DNA from: Phytophthora quininea
Taxonomy: Eukaryota > Oomycota > Peronosporomycetes > Peronosporales > Peronosporaceae
Length of the DNA: 64,000 nucleotides
Reading direction: 5' to 3'
Assembly (NCBI GenBank): GCA_011947345.1
Contig: JAAVTG010000111.1
Location: forward strand, 150,613-214,612
A model generated the notes under the pieces. That model worked only from the letters and a program-made list of their open reading frames with translations. It ran no database searches and was not told the DNA's origin. The position numbers and the translations under genes are program-made. Position 1 is the first letter of the stretch. Each line of letters opens with the position of its first letter. Shown here one piece after another: positions 42,201 to 54,829 of this stretch.

Positions 42201-45200
42201 GCTTGCACCGACATTGTCGACGACGCAGAGTAGATTGATGCGGCCTGCAAGACGTTCAAGTTTGCGAAAGCGAGATTGGCACTCATGTCGTCAGCCTGGA
42301 TATGGTAGAGGAAGGCCACTTGTTCTGCTGTCGGTTGACCAGCGAATGTGGCGAATCGGTTTGGGATGACATCCCCACTAGGTGTCAACGATCCGGTGGC
42401 CAACTCCACCGTCGGTGAACCTACTACCGATACAGCTCGAGAATAAACGAAGTGGAATAGAATCTCGCCTGGGTTTACTGTGGATGGACTTGCCACCGCT
42501 GGAAACCCAACTCCATAAGTTCCTGCTGCAGTATCGGATACGATGCCGATAATTGCTGCAGGAGTGCCATCCACCTTGAGCGTTTTTGCTTGCGCTAAAC
42601 TTTGAGGCCCCGACGATGTTGGCAACGCAACATTTGCTGGCAGTTCAGGATAAACGGCTTGGCGCATGATGGAAGCTCTTCCGCCGTCTAGATCGATGTT
42701 GGTGCTAACGACGTCAAGTGCAGTAGCAGTGTCGCTGGTTCCGACTGTATAGTGGAAAACAACCTGAGTGTCCATACTCCTGGAGATCAAGTCTTCTTGG
42801 GCCGTAGTGGTCGATTCAAGGGGATCGCAGACGTCGGACACCGTCAGCTCAACGGCTTTTGGAACATCAACAACTCTGCTGGAGTCGAAAAGGATTTCAA
42901 ACCGATTGCCATTTTTCACGTTGCTCATCGTGACTGAAACAATCCCAATACGAGCAAGTGAAGGGTACTCAAGAAGAGCAGCTTCCAATGAAGTCGGATC
43001 GTTAAAGTCAACACAGTCGGAAACGTCTCCATCGTAGACGATCGAGAATTGACCGGACGTCAGAGGAGTGACCGCGTCAACGCCAATGTCAATTAACTGT
43101 CTGTATCCAGCGTAGGTGAAAGTTGCGGCTCCTCCAGAGTTGAGAGAAAGCGATGGAGACCCGATGACGGTCACATCGTTAGTAAACGTCACAATGATAT
43201 CGATGATATCCCCTGGTCCATATCCGACATCTCCTGTCGTTGTAGCTGGGCGACTTGACGAAATTCTAGCAACCATAGGAGGTGTTGTATTAATCACCAA
43301 TGCACTGTCGCTGAAAGACTCGAAGAAGTACCTGGGTTCAATAGTGTTGTAACAGCGTCAATACCAGATCCAGAGCACAGTGAACAGCGAATCCGAGATG
43401 TAGGCTTGGTAAACGTTCGGAGTGCGGATACCGACGCGTAGTCCAAATCAGCGGACGAGTCTCCCGGTTGTACTTCGTAGTAGAAGGTCAAAGTGTCGGT
43501 ATCGCTTCCAGAAATGTAAAAGGCCTCCCCGTTAGAATTCAACTCTAGAACCGGCTTGCCGTCGACTTTGACTTTGTCGGAAAAGTTGACTAATATGATA
43601 ATCACATCTCCGGCGGTATAAGTACCGGCAAGTGTCGTTGAATACACTCGCAAAACAATAGGAATTGAAGCTGTGCTTACGACCGATATGGCGGTCAAAC
43701 CATCCTCCCATACCAAGGCTTGCGGTGGCGGAAGCGTCAAGGTTGAAACCAGTGTCGGGTTTGCCGACGACCGCAGGATCGTTCCAGTTAAAGAGATCGG
43801 ACTTTTGTATGTCAACGCAGTCGTTTCGTCACTCGACTGGACGAGGTACTGGAACGAAAGTACATCGGAAGTCGCTCGAGAAACTTTGAAATCAGCATTC
43901 GACGACACCGAAAGTCCGGTGCATGGTACATTTCCAGCACAAGTGAATGCTACACAAGTAGCATCCGTGAAAGCTAGCAGCGGCATACTTGCATCGCTTT
44001 GAATTGCAAACGTAACGTAATATTTCACTCCATGCGCATAAATTGACGGGTCTTCCACCACTTGCACAGCAATCACTCGATTGCTATCAAGGTCGTGAAA
44101 ATATTCTCCAATGAATTGGTAGGTCCTTTCGCGCGGATATTCCACGGTAAACAACTGCTTCTCGTGGCTCCCAATTGAATCATAATCTCTCCACTTACTA
44201 TTTGGGTATCTGCGGTGATATCGATCGTCTGTGTAGTTGCAGACACGGCAGAACAAGTCGAAGAGTCTGCTGAGACCAAATCGAGCATATCGCCACTGTT
44301 GCGAAATTGAATCGCGTACCGATATCCGTTCCTTAGCTGTCTTCTCGAAACAGACTGAATCCCAATTGTGTTGATCACTGCGATTGCGTTTAACTTGTTG
44401 GTAATATCTTGCACAGCATCGACGTCATTTTGAAAAATCTGAATACAATCAGTCGTTAAAATCGTTCCAGAACCAATGCCGCTGCTGAAGTCTCCATACG
44501 AGAGACGAAATCCACCTCCAAGTACCGGACTCGCCATGTTAATGCCCACATCGAATTCTTGTAATGCACTTCGAGTAGTGTACAGTCCATCTCGATCGGT
44601 CAATCCTGTTTCAAAAGTCAGTTTCGGGGTACCAGATAACACGACAACCGGGGAAGAAAAATTCACCAACGCGTCGACAACACCTGCACCGATGCGAATG
44701 TCGGAATTCTGGTTGATTTGAACTAACCCAAAATCGCAGGCAAACTGAGCGGATGGTAGGCAACTAAATGCCTGACATGCGACGTCAGGAATTGTCTTCA
44801 CCCGAAGTGGTTGTAAGCCCATCGACGGGAATGTGAATATCACCGTATATCGATGCCCGTCGTGAAAGGCACTGGAGTCTTTGGCAACCGTGACTTGCAA
44901 TGCCAGCCCGGCGATGGATTCCAACGCAGCTTGCATCGAATTAGCTCCTGTCGCTGGCGCATTCCAACTGATACAAACCGTTTCCGAGGTATCACCGTAG
45001 ATTAACTTGTATGCACCCGTGGTAATGCTACCAACGTTGAATACATCGATCGTTTGAACATTCTTCACAGAAGTCACCGACGTCGCCAGATCTCCTGCTA
45101 ACGAAACGCCCACCACTGTCGGTTCCGAAGTATCAATTTGGATGGAGTGACGGAAGTCGAGAGAGCCAGGAGTGTTTGCGGCAGGCAGCAGCAAATTCGC

Positions 45201-48200
45201 AGGTGTCGTTGAGGTAGTCGACTTTCGAAGAATACAAGCTGAGCTCAGAGACTGCCATTCCATGACTTGGGGTTCATCATACTGCTTCTTACATGAAGTT
45301 TACCATTGCCATTCATTTCCTGCCAAAACGTGTAAAGAACATCTTGTGACGCTCCGACGATAATATTTGGCCGTGAAGCAGCATGAGTAGCATCGTCATT
45401 GATGCGTGAAAATGTCATTTCACCATCCATAAACTTCCACAAAGAGGAAGTCCTAATATCCAACAGTTTAGCGACGCGAATTTGAGTTGCTGTGCTCGCA
45501 CTTGAAACTTCGTCCCAAGTGGCATACAGCGTCTCAACATTCCCAAGCCTTTGCCATTTCAACTTGATATTCTGAGCTGCTTGGGTTGTATCGAAGTTCA
45601 GGCCATTTCCGCTGTCGAGTCGAGTCCATTGGGGCGACGTAAGATCTCCATTGAACTTCTTGACAAAAATCGCTGAAGCGGCCCCTGTAGTTAGCTCTTG
45701 CCACGCAATGACAATGCTGTTACTTCCGAAACATTCGATGGACGGAAGTCTTGCCGCGTTTTGAACGTTGACATTCAAACCGGCGGCAAGATTTCCATCG
45801 ATGAATTTCCAGGACGGAAGCAAGTCTGTTCCCGTTTGAACAGCTACCCGAATCTGTTGTATTCCAGTCGCTGCTATAGGTTCTTCCCAAACAGCGTATA
45901 AAAGTTTAGCTGAACTGCTCTTTGATGCACAGGAACACAGCCGAATATTTTTTGCCGATTGTGTGGCATCAAAGTTTAATCCACGGGTAGCAGCATTCCC
46001 GTCAACGAATGTCCATCCAGGTGCCGTATCGATGCCGTTATAAAACGCGACTCGAACTTGAGCAATCCCTAAAGCAATTTCATGCCAAGCCAAATACAGT
46101 TTTGAGTTATGAACGACCCCGTTCGGTCCTCCAGCATTTTCCGTGACTGCTTTGTTGATTCCTGAAGAAGTTGGAGGGTTGACATCCACGAAAGCCCATT
46201 GAGCTGGTGCACTAGATGTTGATCGGCTACTAAGAAGAGCCACTGAATTTGTGTCGGGTTGTTAGTAGCAGAACTTACTTCGACCCACAGCAAATAGAGT
46301 TTGGCCGATAAAACTACGAACTTTGGGGCACTTGCATCTTGTCCGGAATTAAAGTTGATACTGATGTCACTCCACTACCATCTTCGAAAGTGGAAAGCGG
46401 TGGAAATTGGCTCAAGTCAAACGATCTAACGCGAATTTGGCGAATGGAACTGGACGCAGGTGTTTCAGCCCAGCTCACGAATAACCGGTTAGCAAAAGCG
46501 ACTACATTTGTGGGTCCGGCGTCTTGTCCAGGGTTTTTGTTGAGTCCATTGCTCCCGGCGCATTGTAGTGATGTTCGACTGAAATAATTAAGTTTTCGGG
46601 TAGACTGCCCACCAACAATCGTAAATGTAAAATATACTGCCGAATCTTGTGCTGCAACAAATGAAGTCACCGCACCACTTCCTGTTCCGACATTGAGCAA
46701 TAATCTCGGCACGCCAGCGCCAACTAAAGCCGCAGTGACCTCAATCGGAAAATTAAAAGTCACAGAAACCACAATCGTATCCCCAATCGTAAGCACTTGA
46801 TCTGGAGTTTGAGTTGAAACTTCGACCACAACTGGTGGGGAGATTTGAATCAGAATGTGAAGGTTTGTCGGGCTGGGTAGTATTGTTGACGCGATATTGG
46901 AAGTCGCTGTGCTCGTTATTGATGCCTCATTGGTTGTGAGAGAAAAGGTGTCGGGATACGATAATGGTCCTGAAGTGTCGGAGGCTTGGACGATGTAGAC
47001 AAATTTAAGAGTTGTTGTTGTTGATCCTGATTGATACACAGCTTGACTTGCAGTTGTTGTCAAAATGGTTGGGGTCCCACGTCAAATCGACATTGACGTT
47101 ATCCGAGTAGACAACGTTAAAATCAACCGACTCTCCAACTCCGTAAATGCCAGGTTCGTGTGAAGTACTCACATCGACCACTACCACGCAATTTTGATTA
47201 ATTGCAATCCCGTTGAATGACATCCCACCTCCAGGTAAATCCAGCACCGCAAACACCATCGGGTTGGCAGATTTTCTATAGATCCAGCCAGAATTTGCGC
47301 TGTAAAACGCTCGTAGGGCGTTCGTGTTAGAGTAACCAAATACTGCCACTTGATCAGCACCAGCGACGTCGAACTTAAACTTTAGAGATGTTGTGCCGCT
47401 TCCGTTCAATAACACAGCATATCGATCTACTCCGGCACTGACGATATTCGTCAAAACCGAGGCGGTCGGGGTCGGAACCACTGGCAAATCAAAAACCACC
47501 TCGAAGAAAATAGTGTCGCCGTTCCTGTAGACTCCGTCACGAGAAAGCGTATTCACCTGCAAAACCTGAGGTGCGTTCGTGTTGATGACAACATTGGCAA
47601 CGTTGCTGAGGCTTCCCGCGCTTCCAGGAATGCTAAGCGTGAGATCAGCATCAGTGAATGGTGTAGTCGACTGACGCTTTATCGATCCAGAGCCCAAGTT
47701 TAATGCCGAAGTGGAAGTATAATCCAAGTCGAGTGATACATCCCCGATCTGAACAACATACAAGAAAAGCAATGTAGTCGTGGCGCTTCCGACTTGGTAG
47801 ACAGCAGGTCGATACCCCGGAGTAAAGATCTGCACCTGAGCCACATTGATTCCATTAGTTGGGTCGACCACCGTTCCAGTATATGTTTCTACCATCGTTA
47901 CCGCATTTCCATTCACAGAATCGACTGTCAATATTTTACCACCAATACTGAACTGCAATCCTCTGCTCGATGCTGTTGACAGTCCGTGGTTGACAGCAGG
48001 GAAAAGGATCGTATTGGTAGATGTCGCTGTGGGCGCTTGCTGAACGAAAAACCCAGGGAATAAATCCACTGAACCCGTATTCATCAGCAATTGAGGCGTT
48101 CCTGTCACCACCACTGGCATATTGAAAGTTGCGATCACTGGAATTGCATCCCCAGCGGTGTAAACCCCATTGCTTATACGTGTCGTGACACTTAGAATTA

Positions 48201-49692
48201 CCGGGTTGGTCGTATCGATCACCATGTTTTTGCTGACAGACAAACTTCCAGCCATTCCATTCATGGGGAGCGTTAAATTCGCATCCGTAGTAGGCGTCGT
48301 TGACTTTCTTTTAATGTATCCACCATTCAATTGAAGAGCAGTGATGTCAGTGTACGTTAGGTCTGGTGACGTGTCCATAGCCTGCACTAAATACCTGAAC
48401 TCTGCAATCACTCCCTGCGGTTGGATCACTTGTGTGAACGGCAAAATGCGATCGACCGTGCCGGTCTCCAGCACAATTGTCGGCAGACCGGACACAACGA
48501 TGGGCTGGGAAAAATCACATGCACTAGAATTTCTTCTCCAATACCAAAAGTGCCATCTGCATGAGGAGAAGTCACGGATTTAACGAACGGAGGCGTCACG
48601 TCAATTTGAAGCGCACTGTTTTTCGAGAGACTGGTGCCAATTCCTCTCTCCCAATCTCCAGCAAAATTAGGCGGCGGCAAAGCCACATTCGCAGGAGTAT
48701 TACTACCTGCATTTAAGATTCTGGCCCCACCGAGATTTTTCAGAGATACTGCCAACGAGTCACTGCTGGCGTATTCCAATCGTGTTGAGTTGTCTCCATT
48801 TTGCACAGTGTATGCAAATTTTAGCGTGTCTGGTGCTGTTTGAGCGACGAATTGAGCTCGTCGGTTTGGAAACTGAACTCCTTTTGAATCTCCCAAGCTG
48901 TAGCTGTCACGGTTGGCGCGTACATGATATGTCCAAGAACCGAAACATCGCCAACGGCATTGCTGGCATCACCCGTCATCTCGACCAAGTTCCCATCGAT
49001 GCCTGGGATATTCATAGACTCGAAGGTGATGGTAATGTTGTTCCCGAAGAATGTACACGCTCGGTTCTCGTCGATGCTGTACTTGACCAGGACTTTGTCA
49101 ATCTTGTTCATTCGCTGCACATATTCCACAAACACTTTAGTCGAAGCATCCCACGGAATGTTGCCCACCGTTTGCCCGTCAAAACCAAGAGCGAATTTTC
49201 CGTTGGTGGCTTGGCAACGTAGACGCTGAATTTCTCGAACGTGGCACGACGAACTATGACAACCGGTTCGGAGCACCAGATAAGGAGCTCTACTGCCAAC
49301 AACCTGCACCGCACTCGTAAACTGCACAAACACATTAATCACTTCACCCTCTCCAAACCTCCCGTTAGCATGGTCCGAATACACGCGAACAATCTTGCGG
49401 GTCCATTACTGTGTAGTTTCACAGCTTCGTGTGGCACTTCAATGCCCAAGACTAACTCCCCGCCGTCCGGAATGTATAGGTTGGCTTCCAGTCGAACATC
49501 CTTGGAGGTGTCGGCATTGACCACAGTGTCGATATCAGCAGCTTGAGGAATCGCTTCAATTGCGTCGACGTCAACGGGTAGAATAAGTAGTGTGAGTAGA
49601 ACGAGATGCAGCAAAAGCACGAGGTCGACCGCCATCACAACGCGAATCCAAAAGATATGCTGTTTTGCTTGACCTTTCACAGGCCGCTTCAT
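33282..49692 (-). CDS. Giant modular adhesin-like surface protein
   Basis: A chain of minus-strand frames, all in one order and with consistent domain content, spans 16.4 kb (roughly 5,400 residues). It opens with MKRPVKGQAKQHIFWIR and a hydrophobic signal/anchor (AVDLVLLLHLVLLTLLILPV). Then come about twenty copies of a 110-130 residue beta-sandwich-like module, each with a P-x-V...S-x-x-x-D-G-x-Y-x-x-G-D/E-x-I start and an L-x-F-x-Y-x-V-x-x-G-D end, as in bacterial and protist adhesins. Two blocks of Trp-rich repeats interrupt it (40579-42000, 45245-46560). The C-terminal 4.5 kb has two YHYH domains (GYAFDGFPIYGYY; GFAFDGFPLYGPY), discoidin-like and P-domain-like segments, an EF-hand-like DVDGNGLLDSIE and a cadherin-like end. 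Frame changes at most joins look like single lost bases (e.g. 49399-49401, 48911-48912, 36058-36061). A true C-terminal anchor is not visible. Confidence 0.7.
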
Positions 49693-49769
49693 GAACGTTA
49701 CCTACCGCCCATGGTCTTCAGTGCAAGAATAGTTGTGGTTTGCGCTGCAGACGAGCTGATCGTATCGAG

Positions 49770-51733
49770 ATGGAAGCTCGGACCAAGCCCAAAATTCGAG
49801 GAACTGTTGGGTGTGAATTGTTACGGCACGTTGAATCAGTAGACCCTCGAGCTGCTGAAGGATTGCGTCGAGAGAAATCGACTGACATTCCTCAAGACCT
49901 CGACGTCCTGCTGGAAGAAGAAACTCGACGGTCGATCACTGATGCCTATCACAAATTCCTGTTTGAAGTCAAAGTGCTGCATCGCAAAGGGAACTTTAAG
50001 AGCTCGCAGGGAGAGCTGATCGTGCAGCACGTTCGTGACGTTGCAAGCGGGGGCAAAACGACTCTCGACTTGGCTGGGTTCGTCATCTTCGACGAGTTTG
50101 TGGACTTGCTGGTGCCGTATTTGAAGTCGAAGTCGTGCAAGTTGGCGGCGCTAAATCTTGCACGGACTTCGATCGGGATCTCAGCTGCGATCAAAGTCGC
50201 GCAAGCGAGCAATTCCTCACTGCAACTGCTGCAGTTTTCGGAAAAACCGATCTTACTTGAGAGAATCCGCGCTGGCGCAGCAGAAGATGGAAATGTTGTG
50301 TTGTCGGGATACAACTTCAATCACTTAGATGCTGCAGCGATCGGCGTTCTAATTGAGCGTGAGCGAAAGAAGATTTTGAAGATGAACTTGTCGAGGAATT
50401 CTCTCACCGGACCGAAAGCCAACGTGTATCATGGCATCGGCTCGATTTTCCAGGGTTTGAAGAGCTGTCGACAACTGCAGGAGTTAAAGTGAGTTACAAT
50501 GCGAGCTTGTGGATGGTACGGCGCACTTACATCTCGTTTTTTTGTAGTCTTGGCTCGGTGAACTTGCGATCCGATGGTCTAGTTGCTCTGGCCAATTCGA
50601 TAAACGAATATCCCGCTCTGGAGACGCTGAACTTGAGCCGGAATAAACTGGCTTACAACAGCAACGACGAGGTGCGCGTCGGCGGCTTTGAAGCCTTCTG
50701 CAACGGCCTCTGGCGAGCAGCAGCACTGCGCGAACTCAAGTACGGGGGTCACCCTGCAGAGTTGGTATCTTTTCTCACTTGTGTTTGACGGTTAGTTTGG
50801 CAGGAAACTATCTCGACTACTTGTGCTGTGGTCACCTTGCAGAGATGCTGAAAGTAACTCGAACTCTTGAGGCTCTCAATCTCAGCCAGAATTCTCTTGC
50901 CGACGCTGGGGCGGTTGAGTTCTCGGCTGGTCTCAAGAAAAATGCCACGTTGCTGTCGTTGAAGTAAGTCGTTGCAGTTCTGCCATTTGCCCACTCAATA
51001 ATCACATTGTATGTGTTGTACCAGCTTGTCGGATTGTCAGCTTAGCTGCGAAGGAATGACTGAAATCTCAAGCGTGCTTCGGAAGCATAACAGCACCCTA
51101 CAAACGCTCGAGTAAGTAGTGAACTTAGCAGCTAAGTCGGCCAGCACTAATTGTTTCCATTTGCAGCGTCACTTGTAATCCAGACGTGAGGTCGCAAGGG
51201 TATCGAAGTCTCGTAAAATGTGCATCGATGAACCACAGAATCACTGGGGTTGATGTTAACCCTGGCCCACGGTACGAGAAATACGTCAATAAACTCCGGG
51301 ACTATTTGGCAGTCAACACATTGCTGAACTCGATCCGGGCGGTAAGTTTGTCTGCCACTTGGAGGGGTAACGATATCGCACTTTAACACCATTCTTCACT
51401 AGGACGCCAACCACTTTACAACTTTTCCGGAGCTCTCGGAAATCCAGCGAACCAATTTCGTTGACAAGCTCGAACGATTCAGCGAGAAAGAGCTCAGGCA
51501 GCTTCACGAACGCCAGCTCGTGGAAAAAGCATCCAATTTCTCCAACGAAAAATGCTGCAGGTTTATCGACACTTCGCCACTACGCAGGACAGGAAGAGTA
51601 TGCTCCATTGAAGCGGATGCTGTGGATTTTCGAGACGGGAAGTCGCCACGAGGCAATTCTTGAGCGATCAAACAATATGCGAACAGGTACCGACGACGAT
51701 GACGAAGATGTTTGGGACTACCCACTTGTTTAG
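49770..51733 (+). CDS. Leucine-rich repeat protein (ribonuclease-inhibitor-like LRRs)
   Basis: Six exons: 49770-50488, 50548-50739, 50796-50963, 51025-51111, 51167-51341 and from 51403. An N-terminal helical region (DLDVLLEEETRRSITDAYHK) is followed by LRRs of the ribonuclease-inhibitor type, for example ALETLNLSRNKL, LRELNLAGNYLDYL, LEALNLSQNSLADAGA and LLSLNLSDCQLSCEGM. After the LRRs a helical tail (KLERFSEKELRQLHERQLVE) follows. The last exon has two competing frames; the one ending MRTGTDDDDEDVWDYPLV looks real but needs a frame change near 51550. No signal peptide or kinase domain, so probably an intracellular scaffold. The start lies only 77 bases from the start of the giant adhesin gene on the other strand. 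Confidence 0.75.
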
Positions 51734-51814
51734 GATATCGATATCCAACGGTCGGTCTTCATAGCTGAAGCGTCTCCATTACGAGATCTCACGCACTTTG
51801 TCCTCCTCTGTAGC

Positions 51815-52768
51815 ATGGCAGCGAGTAGGTCACTCAAGTTGTTCAACTGCACTGCATTTTTGCTGACCTCTTCTTTTGCATGCAGACTTGAAACCTGGTC
51901 CGGTCACTCGTGTTTGCCATGTCTGCGGGCGGCAGTACGGCTTGTCTTCATTCGAGATCCACTTGAAACAATGCAAGAAGCTCTGGGTGCAGACGGTAAG
52001 CATGAAAGCACCGTCAGCATCACTGTCAGCTGAATACTAAAACGTGTGGCCTGGTCAATATAGGAGGAGCTCAAGCCAAAGAATGAACGTCGACCGATTC
52101 CAAAGACACCGCCTGGCCTTGGCCAAGGTGGTGGAGGCGAAAGCAACAAAGGCATGTCCCGTGAAGAGGTCGAAGCTATGAACCGAGCAGCACAAGAAGC
52201 ATATAATGTCCACGGTATGGAAAAATGCGAATTTTGTGGACGCACCTTTGCCGAAGGTCGACTTGCCATCCACAACAAAAGTTGTCGAGCGGATAACGTC
52301 GGGAGGAAAGTTACGGAAGGAGCTGCCCCACGAAACAAGAAAGGTTCGTCAAACTTGGCCGCTGAAAAGAGGTTTGGTGCACTTGAATTACCACTGTCCT
52401 TGATGTCAAACAGAGGAAGTGGACTACGGCCGAGTCCGAAAGCCGCGTGAAGACAACTCCTCTGCCGAGACGAATGGTGAGTCGAGCGGCGGCGGGCATT
52501 CTCCACAGCGCCCGTCAAGCTCTGCTGGGGTTCACGCGCATTATCAGGAAGCCTCCCCAGCAATCGCAAGAAAGACGCCGCAGCTCGAATCCAATCACCT
52601 CTTGAACAAACCGTCGATACTGCCAGTTTGGCACAAGAGCTGCAAGGGAATACGAGCATGATCAGTGTAATTCAGGCGAAGCTGGACCGCTGGGAAGCTT
52701 CAACGCTGGCCACGCTGCAAGAAATCAAAGACCTCAAAGAAGTATTCGCCCAGCTTAGCACTTCGTAA
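51815..52768 (+). CDS. C2HC zinc-finger protein (ZC2HC1-like)
   Basis: First exon is only ten bases (51815-51824, M-A-A-N), then 51886-51995 and 52064 onward. Two zf-C2HC_2 fingers are clear: CHVCGRQYGLSSFEIHLKQC in exon 2 and CEFCGRTFAEGRLAIHNKSC in exon 3, separated by the ELKPKNERRPIPKTPPGLG linker typical of the ZC2HC1 family. A further short intron probably lies near 52370-52410, and one or two frame changes in the Ser/Pro-rich middle (52440-52600) precede a coiled-coil end (VIQAKLDRWEASTLATLQE) that stops at 52768. ZC2HC1 proteins are often tied to cilia or flagella in other eukaryotes, which would suit zoospores; that is inference. Confidence 0.8.
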
Positions 52769-52796
52769 ACAAACGCCAGGATTTTTAGGCGCTTGG

Positions 52797-54243
52797 CTAG
52801 ACAATCTCTACACCAGCCTTTTTCAGTGGCGATTCCCAAATCTTCATCCGTTTGTCGTACGACACAGTCACCAAGATGGGGTTGCTAGTCGAGGAATCAA
52901 TTAACGGGCACACCATGTCCCGCACTAACGCGTCGTGAGCGTCGAAGGTCTCCACGACACGCTCCGACGCAATGGCCCACACGTATACAGCGCCATTATC
53001 TTCGTTGTTAGAGATCACATACTTTTCCGAAGGGTGCCACGCAGCTCGAGGCTGGCTGTACGGCCCAGCCTTGTGGCCGTAGAAGCTCCGAAGTGTCACA
53101 TTCCGCTTAATCTACGCACATCGATATGCATTTAGTCACCAAGGTCTTCACACCATCAACTCTCCATCTGAACCAGCACTGACTTACCGCAAAAATGAAG
53201 TTTCGGTTGGCGTCTGTGGCAGCCAACAGATACTTCCCGCTGGGCGACAAGGCCAGATCCATGATAGTGTACGAAACGTGCTCGATTCCGTCTGGGTTCA
53301 TGTTCACCCTGCATCAAACGCCACCACATATCCAAGTCAGATCCACAATAAACAAGTGCCCTCGCTTAGACCCCGTACCTTTCCTTCTCGAACGTAGAGC
53401 AGTCCACATAGTGTACATAACAGTCGCCTCGCACTGCAATCACCAGCAATTCGCGCGTGTTCGGAGCACTCAACTCCCCTCCATCTCCTTCTGCTGCGGC
53501 GTCAGGTGACGGTGCAAACACTATCGCCTCCACGGTGCCGTTAAAGTAGAACGACTTAATCTTCTCGCACTTGTCGGCTCCGTGGTCTCTATCCAGTTGG
53601 CACTGGTAAATATTCAGCGACTTGTCGCTCGATCCCGTCGCAAACATCCGTCCGTCTGCACTCCACGCCACTTTAAAAGCTCCGTGTCTGGTGTGATCCT
53701 GGAACTCGCACAGCGTTTCAATGTGCCACAGCTGTCCTTCCTGCATGAGTCTGTAGAGACCGTGTCTGGCGTCCATCCCTGCAGCTACAAAGTAGTCTGC
53801 CCACTCTGGATTGGGGTTGAAGGCCACAGTCAGCACTGGGGCGCTTTTTTGCACGCTGCAGAGCTTGGTCTTGGTCTGCCAGTCGTGAATACACACGCAC
53901 TTGTCCGCGCCGCCAGTGGCGACGAGCTGGGGCCTCGTAGCGTGCGTACTGACGCTCAACAGGTTGCCGAATGCATGAACGTCATCCAGCGTCGCTATCG
54001 GCTTGATGGAGAGCGACGGACCAGGCAGCAGGAGCTCGTCAGGGACTTGGAGGGCCAATAGAGGATCTTCAGAAGGACTGGGGTCTGTGCTTGTTTCTCC
54101 AGCAGCAGGCGGTTGGCCTCGCCCAGCACTTCGTTTTCGTCGGTCAACGACAGGATCTGCTGCGTTGTGGCTGCATCCAGACGGTCGTAGCGCTCTTGTA
54201 GGTCGCGCAGCGCCTCGCGAAGACGCGCGTTCTCGGCCTCCAT
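52797..54243 (-). CDS. WD40-repeat protein with N-terminal coiled coil
   Basis: Starts MEAENARLREALRDLQERYD, a coiled coil of about 55 residues, then a WD40 propeller: LVATGGADKCVCIHDW, WSADGRMFATGSSDKSLNIY, LALSPSGKYLLAATDANRNF, YVISNNEDNGAVYVWAIAS and ILVTVSYDKRMKIWESPLKK. Introns fit at about 53390-53308 and 53178-53113 (GT-AG, rejoining EKER to VNMNPDG and FIFA to IKRNV). A single-base frame change lies near 54070, between EKQA and DPSPSEDPLLAL. About 440 residues, ending at a TAG at 52797. Probably a scaffold in the cytosol or nucleus; no specific partner can be named. Confidence 0.75.
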
Positions 54244-54326
54244 TATTGAGGCGGTTCGTAGTGAAAAAAACAGATGGTTTGACTAGATAGCTACATTTTG
54301 ATGATCGTAAAAGGCAACTTTTGTTT

Positions 54327-54759
54327 TCATTTCGACTTTGCTTTCACCTTGGATCGTGAGCTTTTGGGCGTCTTTGGGCCTTTGCTGCTCTTTTTGGTCT
54401 TCTTGGACTTCTTCTTTGCTGAGGTTTTCTTCTTCATCTTGCTGGTTTTCGATTTGCGTGTGAGTGGGTTGCGTAGTAGACGAGAGCCAGCCAAAGGCAA
54501 GTTATAGACGCTTTCGAGCAGCGGGCGATCTTCAGGGACGAGCAGACCGCGCTCCAGCACGTCAGGAGAGAAGGACAAGTTGTTCTCTTGAAAGAGACGA
54601 CGGATCTTCTCCACTTCCTCCAGCTGCGACTGGCGTAGATCGCTGGTGGAGGTGGCCCGCCGATCTCGGGAGTTGCTGCTCTTGGTAGAACGACACGACC
54701 GGCAGGTACGCGAGCACTTCTTGCACTTTGTGCAGAGCGATTGGGACGAGCCCCTCCAT
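54327..54759 (-). CDS. Small basic Lys-rich protein, unassigned
   Basis: Reading from the ATG at 54759: MEGLVPIALHKVQEVLAYLP, then after a single-base frame change near 54690 a polar stretch (SNSRDRRATSTSDLRQSQLE), a helical part (VEKIRRLFQENNLSFSPDVL) and LVPEDRPLLESVYNLPLAG, ending in a strongly basic K/S-rich tail (MKKKTSAKKKSKKTKKSSKG). About 145 residues. The tail suggests nuclear or nucleic-acid contact. An uninterrupted alternative frame upstream would be Cys-rich (CTKCKKCSRTC) but starts without a good ATG. I recognise no family. Confidence 0.45.
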
Positions 54760-54829
54760 TCTGTTTCTACAAAGAGAAGATATGCGTCGTTAGTTCTGCA
54801 CAAATTTAAGGTTAAGAAAGTTATGAGGT

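Noticed and set aside
54327..54803. Uninterrupted Cys-rich reading (CTKCKKCSRTCRSC) as a zinc-binding N-terminus of the small basic protein.
   Set aside because: It lacks a good start codon, and the alternative frame from the ATG at 54759 gives an ordinary helical start; not fully excluded.
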